Assembly (NCBI GenBank): GCA_028289425.1
Contig: JANQPL010000004.1
Location: 434,001-498,000, forward strand
From: Alphaproteobacteria bacterium
GTDB lineage: Bacteria > Pseudomonadota > Alphaproteobacteria > JANQMY01
Direction: 5' to 3'
Length of the DNA stretch: 64,000 nt
The notes under the pieces were generated by a model, which was not told the origin of the DNA, ran no database searches, and saw only the letters and a list, made by a program, of their open reading frames with translations. This document shows, piece by piece, positions 40,458 to 50,095 of this stretch (its first letter is position 1; each line of letters starts with the position of its first letter). A program made the translations under genes and the position numbers.

Positions 40458-41374
40458 ACGAAAGTCCTAAGATGGTAGAGGAAAATGCCGTGGCGCAAGA
40501 GAAGAAACCCACTCGATTAGGACGAGGACTGTCTGCCCTCTTGGGAGAAGAACCTCCCGAGAGCCCCCAATCAGAACCAAGTTCTAATGCCAAGGTGCCG
40601 ATTGCTTATATTGACGCCAATCCGCTCCAGCCACGGCGCACCTTTCGTGCCGAGGACATTGATGATCTGGCGGCGTCGGTTCGGGAAAATGGCATCCTGC
40701 AGCCAATATTGGTACGGCCCCATCCCCGGGAACAGGGGCGCTATCAGATCGTTGCCGGTGAGCGGCGCTGGCGGGCGGCTCAGAAAGCACAACTTCACGA
40801 AATCCCGGTGCTCGTGCGAGAGCTGAACGATTCAGAAACCCTCGAACTCGCCCTTGTGGAGAATATCCAACGGGCCGATCTGGACCCAATCGAAGAAGCA
40901 AAAGGGTACGAAACCCTCATCGAGAATTTCGGCCACACACAAGAACAGCTTTCTAAGACGATCGGCAAGAGCCGCAGCCACATCGCAAATACCATGCGCC
41001 TTCTGACCCTGCCGGATGAAGTGCAGGCGTTTCTGAAAGAAGGCCAGCTGACACCGGGGCATGCCCGGGCGCTGATCACCACCGATCAACCGCTCGCCCT
41101 GGCCCGTCAGATTGTGGAAGAAAGCCTTTCGGTACGGGATACTGAGACCCTCGCCAAATCCCAGAAACCAACATCCGTGCCGACGCCAAAACCGGCACAA
41201 ACCAAGGATGCCGACACGCGCGCCCTGGAGGAGAATGTTTCCCGGTCGCTGGGCCTCCGGGTTTCCATTGACGACCGCGGCCCCAAAGGGGGTGTCTTGA
41301 AAATCAGCTACAAAACCCTCGAGCAATTGGATGATGTTTGCCGGCGGCTCGCTTCGGTGACGGAAGCGCTCTGA
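40454..41374 (+). CDS. parB: Chromosome partitioning protein ParB
   Basis: 306-residue CTPase/DNA-binding protein that loads at parS and spreads. The ParA-contact motif LGRGLSALLG lies at 22-31. The N-terminal domain contains IDANPLQPRRTF and the CTP-binding GERRWRAA (102-109). The helix-turn-helix region includes GHTQEQLSKTIGKSRSHIANTMRLLTLP, and a dimerisation domain ends the protein. A proline/lysine-rich linker precedes the C-terminal domain. Confidence 0.97.
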   Translation: MNESPKMVEENAVAQEKKPTRLGRGLSALLGEEPPESPQSEPSSNAKVPIAYIDANPLQPRRTFRAEDIDDLAASVRENGILQPILVRPHPREQGRYQIVAGERRWRAAQKAQLHEIPVLVRELNDSETLELALVENIQRADLDPIEEAKGYETLIENFGHTQEQLSKTIGKSRSHIANTMRLLTLPDEVQAFLKEGQLTPGHARALITTDQPLALARQIVEESLSVRDTETLAKSQKPTSVPTPKPAQTKDADTRALEENVSRSLGLRVSIDDRGPKGGVLKISYKTLEQLDDVCRRLASVTEAL

Positions 41375-41406
41375 TCCAATTTAGGTAATTCCGAGATTGT
41401 TTGACT

Positions 41407-41550
41407 CGTCGTCGCGAGCGGGCCCAGGCCCGCGCAGTGATCCAAGGCAGCAAATCTCCAAACAAGCGGTCCTGCATTGCTTCGCCTGCCTGTGGGAAGC
41501 CGGCGCTTCGCTTCGGCGAAGGCAGGTCGCTTAAGCGCCTCGCAAAGACG
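41407..41550. repeat. Dispersed palindromic repeat (CGTC..GCGAG / CTCGCAAAGACG type)
   Basis: Ends CGTCGTCGCGAG and CTCGCAAAGACG are imperfect inverted repeats. Inside are GCGGGCC-CA-GGCCCGC, TGCATTGCTTCGCC, and the hairpin CTTCGC-TTCG-GCGAAG. It resembles the common proteobacterial repeat that begins CGTCATTGCGAGC and ends GCTCGCAATGACG. It occupies most of the 297-base gap between the convergent genes parB and holA; nothing else was seen in that gap. Confidence 0.65.
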
Positions 41551-41671
41551 TTCCATTCTTCAACAATCAATTCAAATCAGAATCGCACTAGAACATCGTT
41601 CTACGCCTAAACCACACGCGCGGGCGCCGGCGATGACGCTTTTGCGCCAAGACGCGGAAATGTCCGTTTCT

Positions 41672-42727
41672 CTAAGCGCGGCCCCGCAAGGATCGGGCGC
41701 GAACCGCCAGCCGCACAAGGGCATCTCCGCAGATCATCACATCCGGAGCTCCTGTCGTTTTGCAACGCGCTTCCGATGCGAGCAACAAGTCCAACGCCTG
41801 GGCCAGAAGCTTGGGCCGCCAAAGCGAAACCTGCCGCTCGAAGGATTGCCGGCGCTTGAAATGAATAGGCGGACGCAATTTTCCGATCGCTTGCCCCGCC
41901 GGGACACCCGTTCCCACCAACGCAGCGACCCGCGCCAGTCGGGAAAAATGGCCGGTCGCCGCCCTCAGCAGCCCGACCGGCGTCTGACCGCCATCGAAGC
42001 ATTTCGTAAGTTCCGTATCCACCCGGTCCACATCGCCGGCGCCGACTGCATCAAGCAACCCGTCCACCGTCAACGCGCTGGCATCCCCGATGGCCGCTTG
42101 AGCATCGGCCAAGCTGACCGGGGAGCGCCCTTCTCCCTTGCCGAGATAGAGAACCAGTTTCTCCAATTCTTGGCGGGTCAGCTGACGGTCGCTTCCCAGG
42201 TGGCTTACCAAAAAACCCATGGTTTCCATGGGCGCCTGCCAGCCGTGTCCGCGCAATGTATCTTCAATGAGCTTCTCGACCGTGCCCGCATCGTCCGGAT
42301 AACAGGGAAGGGCTGCCGCCGATTTGCTGGCCTCAAACAATTTCCGTACGGACGATCTGGGCCCGAGATCACCCGCTTCCACGAGCAAGAAGCCCTCAAG
42401 GGCTTTGTTACCCGCATCCAGATCGGAAACGAATTCGCCAATCACCTTCGACTGGGAATCGCCATTAATCCGTAGACGTATTAACCGACGCCCCCCCATC
42501 ATCGAAAGGGCCGCCGCCTCGTCGAACAAGCGCGCGGGATCATTCTTAAGGTCGCTTTCGGAAAGCCCACACACCAAGAAGGGGTCGGAAAGGTCCGCGA
42601 CGATGGCGCGCGCCAATTGGGCGCCGCGCTCGCGGGCAAGGCCGCTATCGGGGCCATAAACCAAGGCCGCCGCAAGCTCGCCCGGGTTTCTTACAATGCG
42701 ATCAATCTCGCCGGCTTTGGGTTTCAT
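41672..42727 (-). CDS. holA: DNA polymerase III subunit delta
   Basis: 351-residue clamp-loader subunit that opens the sliding clamp. Conserved pattern: ALVYGPDSGLARERGAQLARAIV near the N-terminus, SMMGGRRLIRLR, FLLVEAGDLGPRSSVRKLFE, and the C-terminal collar region with LLRAATGHFSRLARVAALV and CKTTGAPD. Gene order leuS-lptE-holA, converging on parB, is the usual alphaproteobacterial arrangement. Confidence 0.95.
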   Translation of the reverse strand: MKPKAGEIDRIVRNPGELAAALVYGPDSGLARERGAQLARAIVADLSDPFLVCGLSESDLKNDPARLFDEAAALSMMGGRRLIRLRINGDSQSKVIGEFVSDLDAGNKALEGFLLVEAGDLGPRSSVRKLFEASKSAAALPCYPDDAGTVEKLIEDTLRGHGWQAPMETMGFLVSHLGSDRQLTRQELEKLVLYLGKGEGRSPVSLADAQAAIGDASALTVDGLLDAVGAGDVDRVDTELTKCFDGGQTPVGLLRAATGHFSRLARVAALVGTGVPAGQAIGKLRPPIHFKRRQSFERQVSLWRPKLLAQALDLLLASEARCKTTGAPDVMICGDALVRLAVRARSLRGRA

Positions 42728-42736
42728 GTATGGGTT

Positions 42737-43453
42737 TCATATGTCACCGGCATCATCTTCCGGCGCGGGCGTTCCCAAGGGCCGATCCACGGGCACGCGC
42801 GGATTACCCTTCTCATAGGACGGCAAATTCCGGTCTGGCCCGGTTTCCTCCTCTTCCAATTCCGCGGTCCACGCGCCGCCGGATTTGAAGAACAAGGCAA
42901 GCTGCAGTTTTACGTTCTCCGCAATATTGCGGGCCGCCCGGAACTCGGCATCGCGCCGCGCGGTGACGGTGGCAAATTCGGAATCAACCACATTGTACGC
43001 AGAGAAGGCCCGGGAGGTCCCGGCGACCAATGTCTTACCGGACCCATTTTCCACCAGTTCGTAACGGCCCCATAGGTCGTAGTTAAAGCGCGTCACCGAG
43101 GCGTCCGATTGAACCGCCAGGCCGCGGCGGAACCCACGCAACGCGACCCTCAACGTATATTTCGACGTTTCCGCTTGGGTGGCATCGAGCAAGTCGATCA
43201 ATTGGTTGCGGGCTTCAAAACCCACCAAACCGCTTCCGCGGCCATCCACGTCTTCAGCGGCCGTCACGGAAACGGACACTTGGCTGAGTTCTTGGGACAC
43301 GCTGGTCGATAGAGACTCATCCCCCAGCGTACCGCCTTCCCCATAGAGCGGCTGAAAACCGCACGCGCCCAAAAGAATTGGCAACAGCAATGCAAGGCCA
43401 ATTGTCCGGAAGGCGGGTGCGGCGGGCAGAGTCTTGTGCGGACTAGGCGACAA
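42737..43453 (-). CDS. lptE: LPS-assembly lipoprotein LptE
   Basis: 238-residue outer-membrane lipoprotein that plugs LptD in lipopolysaccharide export. The signal [12 protein letters not shown] has its lipobox Cys at 31, followed by [10 protein letters not shown], the typical LptE N-terminus. The start overlaps the leuS 3' end by 11 bases, so translation is coupled. The acidic C-terminus ([11 protein letters not shown]) is probably disordered. Confidence 0.93.
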   Translation of the reverse strand: MSPSPHKTLPAAPAFRTIGLALLLPILLGACGFQPLYGEGGTLGDESLSTSVSQELSQVSVSVTAAEDVDGRGSGLVGFEARNQLIDLLDATQAETSKYTLRVALRGFRRGLAVQSDASVTRFNYDLWGRYELVENGSGKTLVAGTSRAFSAYNVVDSEFATVTARRDAEFRAARNIAENVKLQLALFFKSGGAWTAELEEEETGPDRNLPSYEKGNPRVPVDRPLGTPAPEDDAGDI

Positions 43454-46040
43454 TGTTCACAATCCGATTTGGAACGACAATGACCTTGCGCGGGCTCTTT
43501 TCGCCAAGGGCTCGTTTTATGGCTTCGTCGCCCAACGCAATTTCTTCTACCTTATCCTTTCCAAGATCGGGCGCCACCTCTATTTCGGCGCGGCGCTTGC
43601 CGTTCACCTGCACCGCCATTTTGATGACGTCATCCTTCACCAGATCGGGATCGGCCACTGGCCAATCCGTGTCAGCCAATAACCGGTCATGTCCCAGGGC
43701 CGACCAGGCCTCTTCGGCCAGATGGGGCATCATGGGCGCGGCGAGCTGAACCAAGGTTTCGGCCGCCTCTTTCAAAGCGGCAAGTTCGGCGGCGCCCTGA
43801 GGGTTCTGGCCGTTGAAAGATTGAACCGTCGAGGTAAGTTCATAGAGGCGGGCGACCGCTCGGTTGAAGCGAAACCCTTCAATGTCGCCGGTTACATCGG
43901 CGATGGCTTTATGGGCAGCCTTCCGAAGAGCGGCTGCGCGGCCTTCGTCGGACGTTCCTTTCGCCGCTTCCTCGGATGCAATGTGGCCGTTGGCGTCATC
44001 CACGGTTCGCCACAAGCGTTGGGTAAATCGCCATGCCCCCTCGATGCCGGCTGCCGTCCATTCTATGTCGCGTTCCGGCGGTGTGTCCGACAACACAAAC
44101 CAGCGTACCGTATCCGCCCCGTATTGATCGATGATGTGTTCCGGGTCGATGGTGTTTTTCTTGGACTTGGACATCTTTTCGACAGGGCCGACCGTCACCT
44201 CCTCACCGGTGTCCCGCTGCACCGGGCGGCCGCCGTCGTGGATCACGTCTTCTGCCGGCACCCAATCGCCATTTTTATCCTTGTAGGTTTCGTGGCACAC
44301 CATGCCTTGGGTAAACAGACCGGCAAACGGCTCGGCCACCGCCACGTGGCCCAAATCTTTGAGGGCGCGGGTAATGAAGCGGGCATACAGCAGATGCAAA
44401 ATCGCGTGCTCCACACCGCCGATATATTGGTCGACCGGCAACCAATAGGTGGACGCGGCCGCGTCGGCCGGCGTCGCCGAAGCGGGGTCGCAAAAACGGA
44501 TGAAATACCAAGACGAATCGACGAACGTATCCAGCGTGTCGGTCTCGCGGGTAGCGTCGCCGCCGCATTGAGGGCAGGAGACGTCCTTCCACGTAGAATG
44601 CCGCTCTAATGGATTGCCGGGCCGGTCGAACGACACATCATCAGGCAGGGTCACCGGCAGGTCTTTGTCCGGCACGGGCACGGCACCGCAAGAGGGGCAA
44701 TGAATGATCGGGATCGGGCAGCCCCAATAGCGCTGCCGGGAAACGCCCCAATCCCGCAAGCGGAAATTGGTGGTCTGATGACCAAACCCGGCTTTTTCGA
44801 TGCGGTCTGCCATTGCCTTTTTGGCTTCCGGAATGGTCATCCCGTCGAGAAATTCCGAGTTGATCATCCGGCCATCGCCGTCAAACGCTTCATCGCCAAT
44901 CTCGAAGCCATCGGCGGTTTCACCGTCGGGCAGCACCACCGGTGTCACCGGCAGCCCGTATTTGCGGGCAAAATCCAGATCCCGCTGATCATGCCCGGGG
45001 CAGCCGAAAATGGCGCCCGTGCCATATTCCATTAGAACGAAGTTCGCAATGTAGACCGGTAGCTTGTGTCCGGCGACAAAGGGGTGATCGGCAAAGATCC
45101 CGGTGTCGAACCCCAGCTTTTCTGCCGTTTCAAGCGCTGCCTCGCTGGTGCCCATTTGCCGGCATTTGTCGACAAATGCTTTGGCGTCGGGCATTTTTTC
45201 CGCGATTGCCTGGGCGAGCGGATGGTCGGCGGACACGGCGCAAAAACTCGCACCAAACAGCGTATCGGCACGGGTTGTGTAAACGTCCAACGTGCCCGGC
45301 GACACGCCTTGCGCCCCATGGCCATCGGGCACCGACAATTGAAATGTAAAATGCACCCCCGTCGACCGGCCGATCCAATTGGTTTGCATCAGCCGGACTT
45401 TGTCGGGCCAGCGCTCCAGGCTTTCGAGCCCGGCCAACAGATCCTGAGCGTAATCGGTGATCTTCAAGAACCATTGGGTCAGCTCTCGCTTCTCCACCAA
45501 GGCGCCGGAGCGCCAGCCACGGCCATCGATCACTTGCTCGTTCGCCAGAACGGTCTGATCGACCGGATCCCAGTTCACCTGGGCCGAACGGCGATAGGCG
45601 ATGCCGGCCTTAACCAGTTCTAGAAAGATCGCCTGTTGATGGCGGTAATAGGTAGCATCACAGGTGGCGAATTCGCGGGACCAATCGATGGACAGGCCGA
45701 TCATCTTGAGCTGCGCCCGCATGGCATCGATATTGGCGTAGGTCCATTCGGCCGGGTGGACCTTCTTTTCCATGGCCGCGTTCTCCGCCGGCATGCCAAA
45801 TGCGTCCCATCCCATGGGATGCAGCACGTTGTGGCCGGTGGCGCGCTTATACCTGGCCAGCACGTCCCCCATCGTATAGTTGCGCACATGGCCGATATGG
45901 ATCCGCCCCGAAGGGTACGGAAACATTTCCAGAACATAGTATTTGGGTTTGTCGGACGAATTTTCCGTTTGAAAAATGCCCTTGTCGTCCCACGCTTTCT
46001 GCCATTTCGCCTCGGCGACTCGGGCGTTGTAGCGTGACAT
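43443..46040 (-). CDS. leuS: Leucyl-tRNA synthetase
   Basis: 865-residue class I aminoacyl-tRNA synthetase. The HIGH-type motif lies in [20 protein letters not shown], the zinc-like domain has [16 protein letters not shown] and CPQCGG, the editing domain includes the segment around [10 protein letters not shown], and the catalytic KMSKSKKN loop is intact. The anticodon-binding domain and the C-terminal RAEIEV region close the protein. It is followed by lptE and holA in one leftward unit. Confidence 0.98.
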   Translation of the reverse strand: MSRYNARVAEAKWQKAWDDKGIFQTENSSDKPKYYVLEMFPYPSGRIHIGHVRNYTMGDVLARYKRATGHNVLHPMGWDAFGMPAENAAMEKKVHPAEWTYANIDAMRAQLKMIGLSIDWSREFATCDATYYRHQQAIFLELVKAGIAYRRSAQVNWDPVDQTVLANEQVIDGRGWRSGALVEKRELTQWFLKITDYAQDLLAGLESLERWPDKVRLMQTNWIGRSTGVHFTFQLSVPDGHGAQGVSPGTLDVYTTRADTLFGASFCAVSADHPLAQAIAEKMPDAKAFVDKCRQMGTSEAALETAEKLGFDTGIFADHPFVAGHKLPVYIANFVLMEYGTGAIFGCPGHDQRDLDFARKYGLPVTPVVLPDGETADGFEIGDEAFDGDGRMINSEFLDGMTIPEAKKAMADRIEKAGFGHQTTNFRLRDWGVSRQRYWGCPIPIIHCPSCGAVPVPDKDLPVTLPDDVSFDRPGNPLERHSTWKDVSCPQCGGDATRETDTLDTFVDSSWYFIRFCDPASATPADAAASTYWLPVDQYIGGVEHAILHLLYARFITRALKDLGHVAVAEPFAGLFTQGMVCHETYKDKNGDWVPAEDVIHDGGRPVQRDTGEEVTVGPVEKMSKSKKNTIDPEHIIDQYGADTVRWFVLSDTPPERDIEWTAAGIEGAWRFTQRLWRTVDDANGHIASEEAAKGTSDEGRAAALRKAAHKAIADVTGDIEGFRFNRAVARLYELTSTVQSFNGQNPQGAAELAALKEAAETLVQLAAPMMPHLAEEAWSALGHDRLLADTDWPVADPDLVKDDVIKMAVQVNGKRRAEIEVAPDLGKDKVEEIALGDEAIKRALGEKSPRKVIVVPNRIVNIVA

Positions 46041-46120
46041 GGTCGGTTTCCTCTTGTGGCGGCAGCCGGGCCTGGCGGTCCCGTTAAGGGAATTAGTAGC
46101 GGCCGATCCTTGCGGGGCCG

Positions 46121-46672
46121 TTACTCTTGGATCGTATCGATCCGCAACTGGCGCGCGCGAATTAGAATGGCGTTCTCAAGCCGGATGGCCGTGTCGGGAG
46201 AGGATTCGCTGTCGCGCCATTCACCGCGCTCGCGCACCTGACGGAACACGGAAACCCGCAAGCCATCGGCGCGCAATCGCTTGTCGAGAATATAGACAGT
46301 CAGCTTGAACCGCTCGTCGGGTGCCTTTTCGGCCGAATACCAGTCGGTGATGATCACGCCGCCGAAGGGGTCGGCGGAAACCAACGGCATAAACGAGACC
46401 GTGTCCAAAGAAGCCCGCCACAGGAAACTGTTGACGCCAATTTCGGTTGGTGTGCCGGAGCCCCGTCTGATTCCTGTGGATTCCTCGTCGTCGGAGCCGC
46501 CAAAAATACCGAAAAATCCGCCCCCATCCGAAGATGCAGTCACGTCCGTATTGTTGGGCCCACCGTCTTTGTTGCCGCCCGATCCACAGGACGCCAGGAA
46601 AAGACTGGAGAGCAAGAACGCAATCAAAACACCAATGCGCGGCGCGGTTCTGAACAGAGGAGTGTGAGACAT
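46121..46672 (-). CDS. DUF3576 domain lipoprotein
   Basis: 183 residues with a lipoprotein signal ([16 protein letters not shown], Cys29) and a Gly/Asp-rich linker. The DUF3576 core follows: [36 protein letters not shown] and the closing [14 protein letters not shown]. The family is found upstream of leuS in Alphaproteobacteria, as here. It is probably a periplasmic-face outer-membrane lipoprotein; its role in envelope assembly is inferred only from its neighbour lptE. Confidence 0.92.
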   Translation of the reverse strand: MSHTPLFRTAPRIGVLIAFLLSSLFLASCGSGGNKDGGPNNTDVTASSDGGGFFGIFGGSDDEESTGIRRGSGTPTEIGVNSFLWRASLDTVSFMPLVSADPFGGVIITDWYSAEKAPDERFKLTVYILDKRLRADGLRVSVFRQVRERGEWRDSESSPDTAIRLENAILIRARQLRIDTIQE

Positions 46673-46767
46673 AGGGCCTTTTTTGTTCCTTGTTTGGGCG
46701 GGTCTTTTCCGATGGCGCTATATAGCGTTAACCACAGCGAACCTGCAATTGTGCCAGGGGTCGTGAT
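46673..46767. other. Divergent intergenic region before the porin, left part
   Basis: First part of the 356-base gap between the DUF3576 gene and the porin. It contains CGCTATATAGCG (46716-46727), a perfect 12-base palindrome with a -10-like core, likely part of a promoter for the leftward DUF3576-leuS genes. No coding frame was recognised. Confidence 0.4.
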
Positions 46768-46825
46768 AAAGGTTTTTCCGGCGCGCCGGAAGCCCTTTAA
46801 TTGTCGCCTAAAACAGGCGGTTTTT
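46768..46825 (+). terminator. Two hairpins and a T-run upstream of the porin
   Basis: A hairpin built on the perfect 16-base palindrome TTCCGGCGCGCCGGAA (46776-46791), extended by AAAGG/CCTTT, is followed by CGCCT-AAAAC-AGGCG (46805-46819) and then GTTTTT (46820-46825). The second unit has the order of a rightward intrinsic terminator, yet no rightward gene precedes it. A third hairpin, GGCGTG/CACGCC, follows at 46847-46863. A short untranslated RNA or porin leader attenuator is possible. Confidence 0.45.
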
Positions 46826-47028
46826 GGGCCTTAACCTTTATTTTGTGGCGTGTGGGCCACGCCTGCCGGGATTCTTATCGTCTGCCGTCATTCCGCCTTG
46901 ACCACGCCAGGCAAACCATACATTACAATATATTACGAGTGCGACATGCGTCCGCGGGTGGCGGCAACCACCTGAAGACAGGATCAAGAGCCCATTTCCC
47001 TCACAATTTGAGGCGGGGCGTGTTCGAT

Positions 47029-48207
47029 ATGGCCAAGAACACAAACATCGCAACCTATCTTGCTTCCGGCATATTGGTAGGATTGTTTGCTGCAACGGCA
47101 GCCGTAGACGATGCGGCCGCTGCAGACCGCGTGCGCATTGGCGTCAGCACCTATGTGGTTCCGCCACACAGCACAGATTTGGGCCGTTCCGGCTTGCCGG
47201 CCGCGAAAACGGCTTCTTTTTCGGAAACGGGGGTTGCCGCCCCTTCAACAGACGCCACCGATCAGACCGGTCTCAAGATTGGTTTTGAAAGCGAAGTCTC
47301 CAAAGACAGGGCAGCCTTCGGCAATGAAGACCGGGTGGACGAAGTTTACATCTGGGCGGAAGGTGCCTTGGGCCGGCTTGAAATCGGCAAACAGGATGGC
47401 GCCGCCGATCAGCTGAGCCTCACGGCCCCTTATGTCACCACGGATGTTCGTGCCAACGACTCCAAATTGTTCCTGCCGGATCTGAGCCCCATCAATCTTA
47501 GGACCGATGTGGGCAATGGGATCTCCAGTGACAATCTGAAGATCATCTATTTCACGCCGCGCATCGAAGGTTTCCAGTTGGGCATGTCCTACACACCAAA
47601 GGGCGGCCCAAGTGACGAAGCGACCCTTGATCTGAGCCAATTTGAGAAAGCGCGGCTCGACCAGCAATCCGAGATTTTTGAGGTTGGCGTCAGCTATCTT
47701 AAGAGCTTCGAGGATCTGACTTTCGCCGTCAGCGGCGTTTATCTCACGGGCGAAAACGAACCGAAGATCAAAATCGACATTCCCGGCGCCGATCAGGTGA
47801 AGGAATGGGGAATCGGCGGCGAAATCGGCTACGGCGGGTTGAGCTTGGGCGGTTCCTACCGGGAATCGAACATCTTTGGCTTGAATTTTGGCCGCGTGAA
47901 TGATCAAGTTGAAAGCGAAGCCTGGGATTTGGGCGCGACCTATTCGGCCGGCTCCTGGAAGTTGGGCGCCGCCTATCTGTCGGCAAGCTCAACGGATACA
48001 GCCCTTTTGGGTGAGCGGCAGGAAGGCGATGCGCTTGAGCTTGCAGGCGGTTATCGCTTCGGATCACGTTTTGAATTGAATGCCGGCGTTCAATTTTGGA
48101 AGTACCAGATTGAAAGCACGGAAAATTTAGACCTCCAGAAGACACAAACAACCTCTTCAAATGAGGACAGTACTGTGATCTTCTTGGAAACCGAATTGAG
48201 TTTCTAG
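47029..48207 (+). CDS. Outer-membrane porin
   Basis: 392-residue general-porin-type beta barrel. ATG 47029 gives a signal peptide (NIATYLASGILVGLFAATAAV, cleavage near AAA-ADR). The mature part is a series of amphipathic strands such as DQTGLKIGFESEV, EVYIWAEGALGRLEIGKQDG, LKIIYFTPRIEGFQLGMSYTP and WDLGATYSAGSWKLGAAYLSAS. It ends in ELSF, the C-terminal Phe needed for BAM insertion. Substrate range is unknown. The frame is open upstream to 46801 but lacks a signal there. A strong terminator follows. Confidence 0.9.
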   Translation: MAKNTNIATYLASGILVGLFAATAAVDDAAAADRVRIGVSTYVVPPHSTDLGRSGLPAAKTASFSETGVAAPSTDATDQTGLKIGFESEVSKDRAAFGNEDRVDEVYIWAEGALGRLEIGKQDGAADQLSLTAPYVTTDVRANDSKLFLPDLSPINLRTDVGNGISSDNLKIIYFTPRIEGFQLGMSYTPKGGPSDEATLDLSQFEKARLDQQSEIFEVGVSYLKSFEDLTFAVSGVYLTGENEPKIKIDIPGADQVKEWGIGGEIGYGGLSLGGSYRESNIFGLNFGRVNDQVESEAWDLGATYSAGSWKLGAAYLSASSTDTALLGERQEGDALELAGGYRFGSRFELNAGVQFWKYQIESTENLDLQKTQTTSSNEDSTVIFLETELSF

Positions 48208-48237
48208 CGCCGCCATTGCGCATGAGGGGAATGGCGG

Positions 48238-48278
48238 AAGAGCGGGTGGCCTCTTAGGAGGCGCCCGCTCTTTCTTTT
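48238..48278 (+). terminator. Intrinsic terminator of the porin gene
   Basis: AAGAGCGGG (48238-48246) pairs with CCCGCTCTT (48264-48272), with an inner GCCTC/GAGGC stem, followed by TTTCTTTT. A smaller hairpin CGCCATT/AATGGCG lies just before it. This is the clearest terminator in the window and also separates the convergent thiE-like gene. Confidence 0.9.
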
Positions 48279-48288
48279 GTGCAAACGC

Positions 48289-48906
48289 TCAGTCCGAAAT
48301 CAGCCCACCGATCACCCCAAATCCTACAGCGCCGGAATGCACCATGCGCGGTGCCGTTTGTTGGGTTATTCCCCCCAACAAGTAGATGGGCACATTGCTT
48401 CGCCGAATCAGAGCGCGCGCCCTCAGGGGACCAAGCCCGCCGGTTATGTCTGGATGGCTTTGGGTCTCAAATATCGGCGACAGGAAGGCGGCCGTCACGC
48501 GCCGCCCCCGCAGGCGAAGAATGGCGGTCAGGGAATGGACGCTTGTGGTCACCATCCAATGGGGCGGTGTTCTCAGTCGCGCGGCAAGCGCAAAGGCGAA
48601 TTGGTTTTCGGGCCAATGAACCCCATCTGCCGACACCCGGGCGGCCAATCCCGCATCCCCGGCAATCAGGCATAGACGGTCTTGCGCGCGACACAACTGC
48701 GCGATGCTGCCGGCCAGGTGGTGGCGGTCCGCCGCATCGTAGTGGCGAAAGATCACGCCGGTATCGGGCGGCAGGCCCGCAATGTCGCTCAACGGATCCG
48801 GCCGTCGATCGGGATCGGTGAAATAGAACAAAGGCGGCAGTTTGCCAGCCCAGGGGGATTGGCGATTGAGATGGGTCGCGGTTCGTACTAAGTGTCGGCG
48901 TGCCAT
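48289..48906 (-). CDS. Thiamine phosphate synthase/TenI family protein
   Basis: 205-residue TIM barrel related to ThiE/TenI. Visible motifs: LPPLFYFTDPDR (first strand), GVHWPEN (in place of GxHLG), TTSVHSL, FLSPIFETQSHP and PIYLLGGI (phosphate loop). These fit the family, but several ThiE residues for pyrophosphate binding are altered, so a TenI-like or divergent role is possible. Its ATG overlaps the divergent yggS ATG by two bases (CATG at 48904-48907). Confidence 0.85.
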   Translation of the reverse strand: MARRHLVRTATHLNRQSPWAGKLPPLFYFTDPDRRPDPLSDIAGLPPDTGVIFRHYDAADRHHLAGSIAQLCRAQDRLCLIAGDAGLAARVSADGVHWPENQFAFALAARLRTPPHWMVTTSVHSLTAILRLRGRRVTAAFLSPIFETQSHPDITGGLGPLRARALIRRSNVPIYLLGGITQQTAPRMVHSGAVGFGVIGGLISD

Positions 48907-49600
48907 GACAGTTTCCGACCTAACAACCTCAATTCAGGCCAACATTCAAGAGTTGCAGGCGCGCATTGACGGGGCGTGTGCCCGTGCCGGCAGGAACCCG
49001 GAAAGCGTCTCGCTCATTGCCGTCTCGAAAACCCATGGGGCCGACCGCATCGAACCGGCCCTTGAGGTGGGCTTGCGGGTGTTCGGTGAAAACCGTGTTC
49101 AGGAGGCGCTCAAGAAGTGGCCGCCCCTGCGGGCCGCCTGGCCCGATACGGAACTCCATCTGATCGGCCCCTTGCAGACCAATAAGGCCAAGGAAGCTGT
49201 AGAGGGGTTTGACGTCATCCATTCGGTCGACCGGCCAAAACTTGCCCGGCTGTTGGGCAAGATCATCGAGGAAAGCGGCAAGAGGCCGGCCTTGTTCGTT
49301 CAGGTAAACACCGGCGAGGAAGAGCAAAAAGCAGGCGTCTTGCCCGCCGCGGCGGACGACTTTATCCGGCAGTGCCGGGATGAATTCGGCCTCTCCATTT
49401 CAGGGCTCATGTGCATCCCGCCGTCGTATGAAGAACCGTCTTTGCACTTTGCGCTGCTGGCGAAGATCGCCGCGCGCAATCAACTCGAAAAGCTCAGTAT
49501 GGGAATGACCGCGGATTTCGAGACGGCCATCGAATTGGGCGCAACCCACATTCGGGTCGGTACCTTTATCTTTGGCGAACGTCAGTCTACAAATCAATAA
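48905..49600 (+). CDS. YggS family pyridoxal phosphate homeostasis protein
   Basis: 231-residue PLP-binding protein (PLPBP family), a fold type III barrel without known catalysis, implicated in vitamin B6 homeostasis. The PLP Lys is residue 42 in LIAVSKTHGADRI. Also conserved: FGENRVQEALKKW, LHLIGPLQTNKAKEAV, VQVNTGEEEQKAG, and LSMGMTADFETAIELGATHIRVGTFIFG. Its ATG shares bases with the thiE-like start on the other strand. Its 3' end overlaps the convergent L,D-transpeptidase gene by 14 bases. Confidence 0.95.
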   Translation: MTVSDLTTSIQANIQELQARIDGACARAGRNPESVSLIAVSKTHGADRIEPALEVGLRVFGENRVQEALKKWPPLRAAWPDTELHLIGPLQTNKAKEAVEGFDVIHSVDRPKLARLLGKIIEESGKRPALFVQVNTGEEEQKAGVLPAAADDFIRQCRDEFGLSISGLMCIPPSYEEPSLHFALLAKIAARNQLEKLSMGMTADFETAIELGATHIRVGTFIFGERQSTNQ

Positions 49601-50093
49601 GCAGGTGGCTGTCGGCTGAAAGCCGTCGGAGCAAAGACACCAGATCGGTCTTTGCCAGCGCCACACATCCTTCGGTGGGGGCCAAGTTTTGCCGGGCCAC
49701 ATGAAGGAAGATGGCACTGCCGCGGCCGGGCACCGCCGGCGCATCGTTGTATCCGAGAACCAGAATGAGATCGTAAACCGGATCGCCGCGCCACAGACGC
49801 TCGGCACGCGCGCCATAGGGCAGGCGGACCTGCCGATTGTAAGACGGATCGTCGGGGGCGTCGCACCAGCCGTCCCGCGGCGATAGGGGGGCCAGCGGAA
49901 GCCCGGCCGTCGGCGGCGGCTTGAGCCGGTCGGCCCGGTAAAAGCCTCCGCGAAGGGGCCAACAGCCTGCCGGCGTGGCGCCGTCGCCCTCGCGCTTATT
50001 GGCAGTGATGCCGCCCCACCCGACAGCGCAGCGCATATTGAGGGGCCCGCAAATGAGCCGCTTCCCGCGTGTCACCACCGCATCCAGGGCCAT
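49587..50093 (-). CDS. L,D-transpeptidase catalytic domain (YkuD) protein
   Basis: 168 residues of the YkuD fold. CAVGWGGITANKREGDGATPAGCWPL matches the substrate-side pattern, and the active-site block has His131 and Cys143 in HVARQNLAPTEGCVAL (canonical form HxnSHGCxR). No signal peptide is visible, which is unusual for a peptidoglycan cross-linker and suggests either a non-classical location or a different role. ATG 50093 lies 2 bases after the ribA stop; a longer open frame would run into ribA. Confidence 0.85.
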   Translation of the reverse strand: MALDAVVTRGKRLICGPLNMRCAVGWGGITANKREGDGATPAGCWPLRGGFYRADRLKPPPTAGLPLAPLSPRDGWCDAPDDPSYNRQVRLPYGARAERLWRGDPVYDLILVLGYNDAPAVPGRGSAIFLHVARQNLAPTEGCVALAKTDLVSLLRRLSADSHLLIDL

Positions 50094-50095
50094 CT

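Noticed and set aside
40454-41374. Possible plasmid or second-chromosome origin of parAB
   Set aside because: ParB N-terminal motif, perfect chromosomal parS sites and rsmG/mnmG/holA context mark it as the main chromosomal system.
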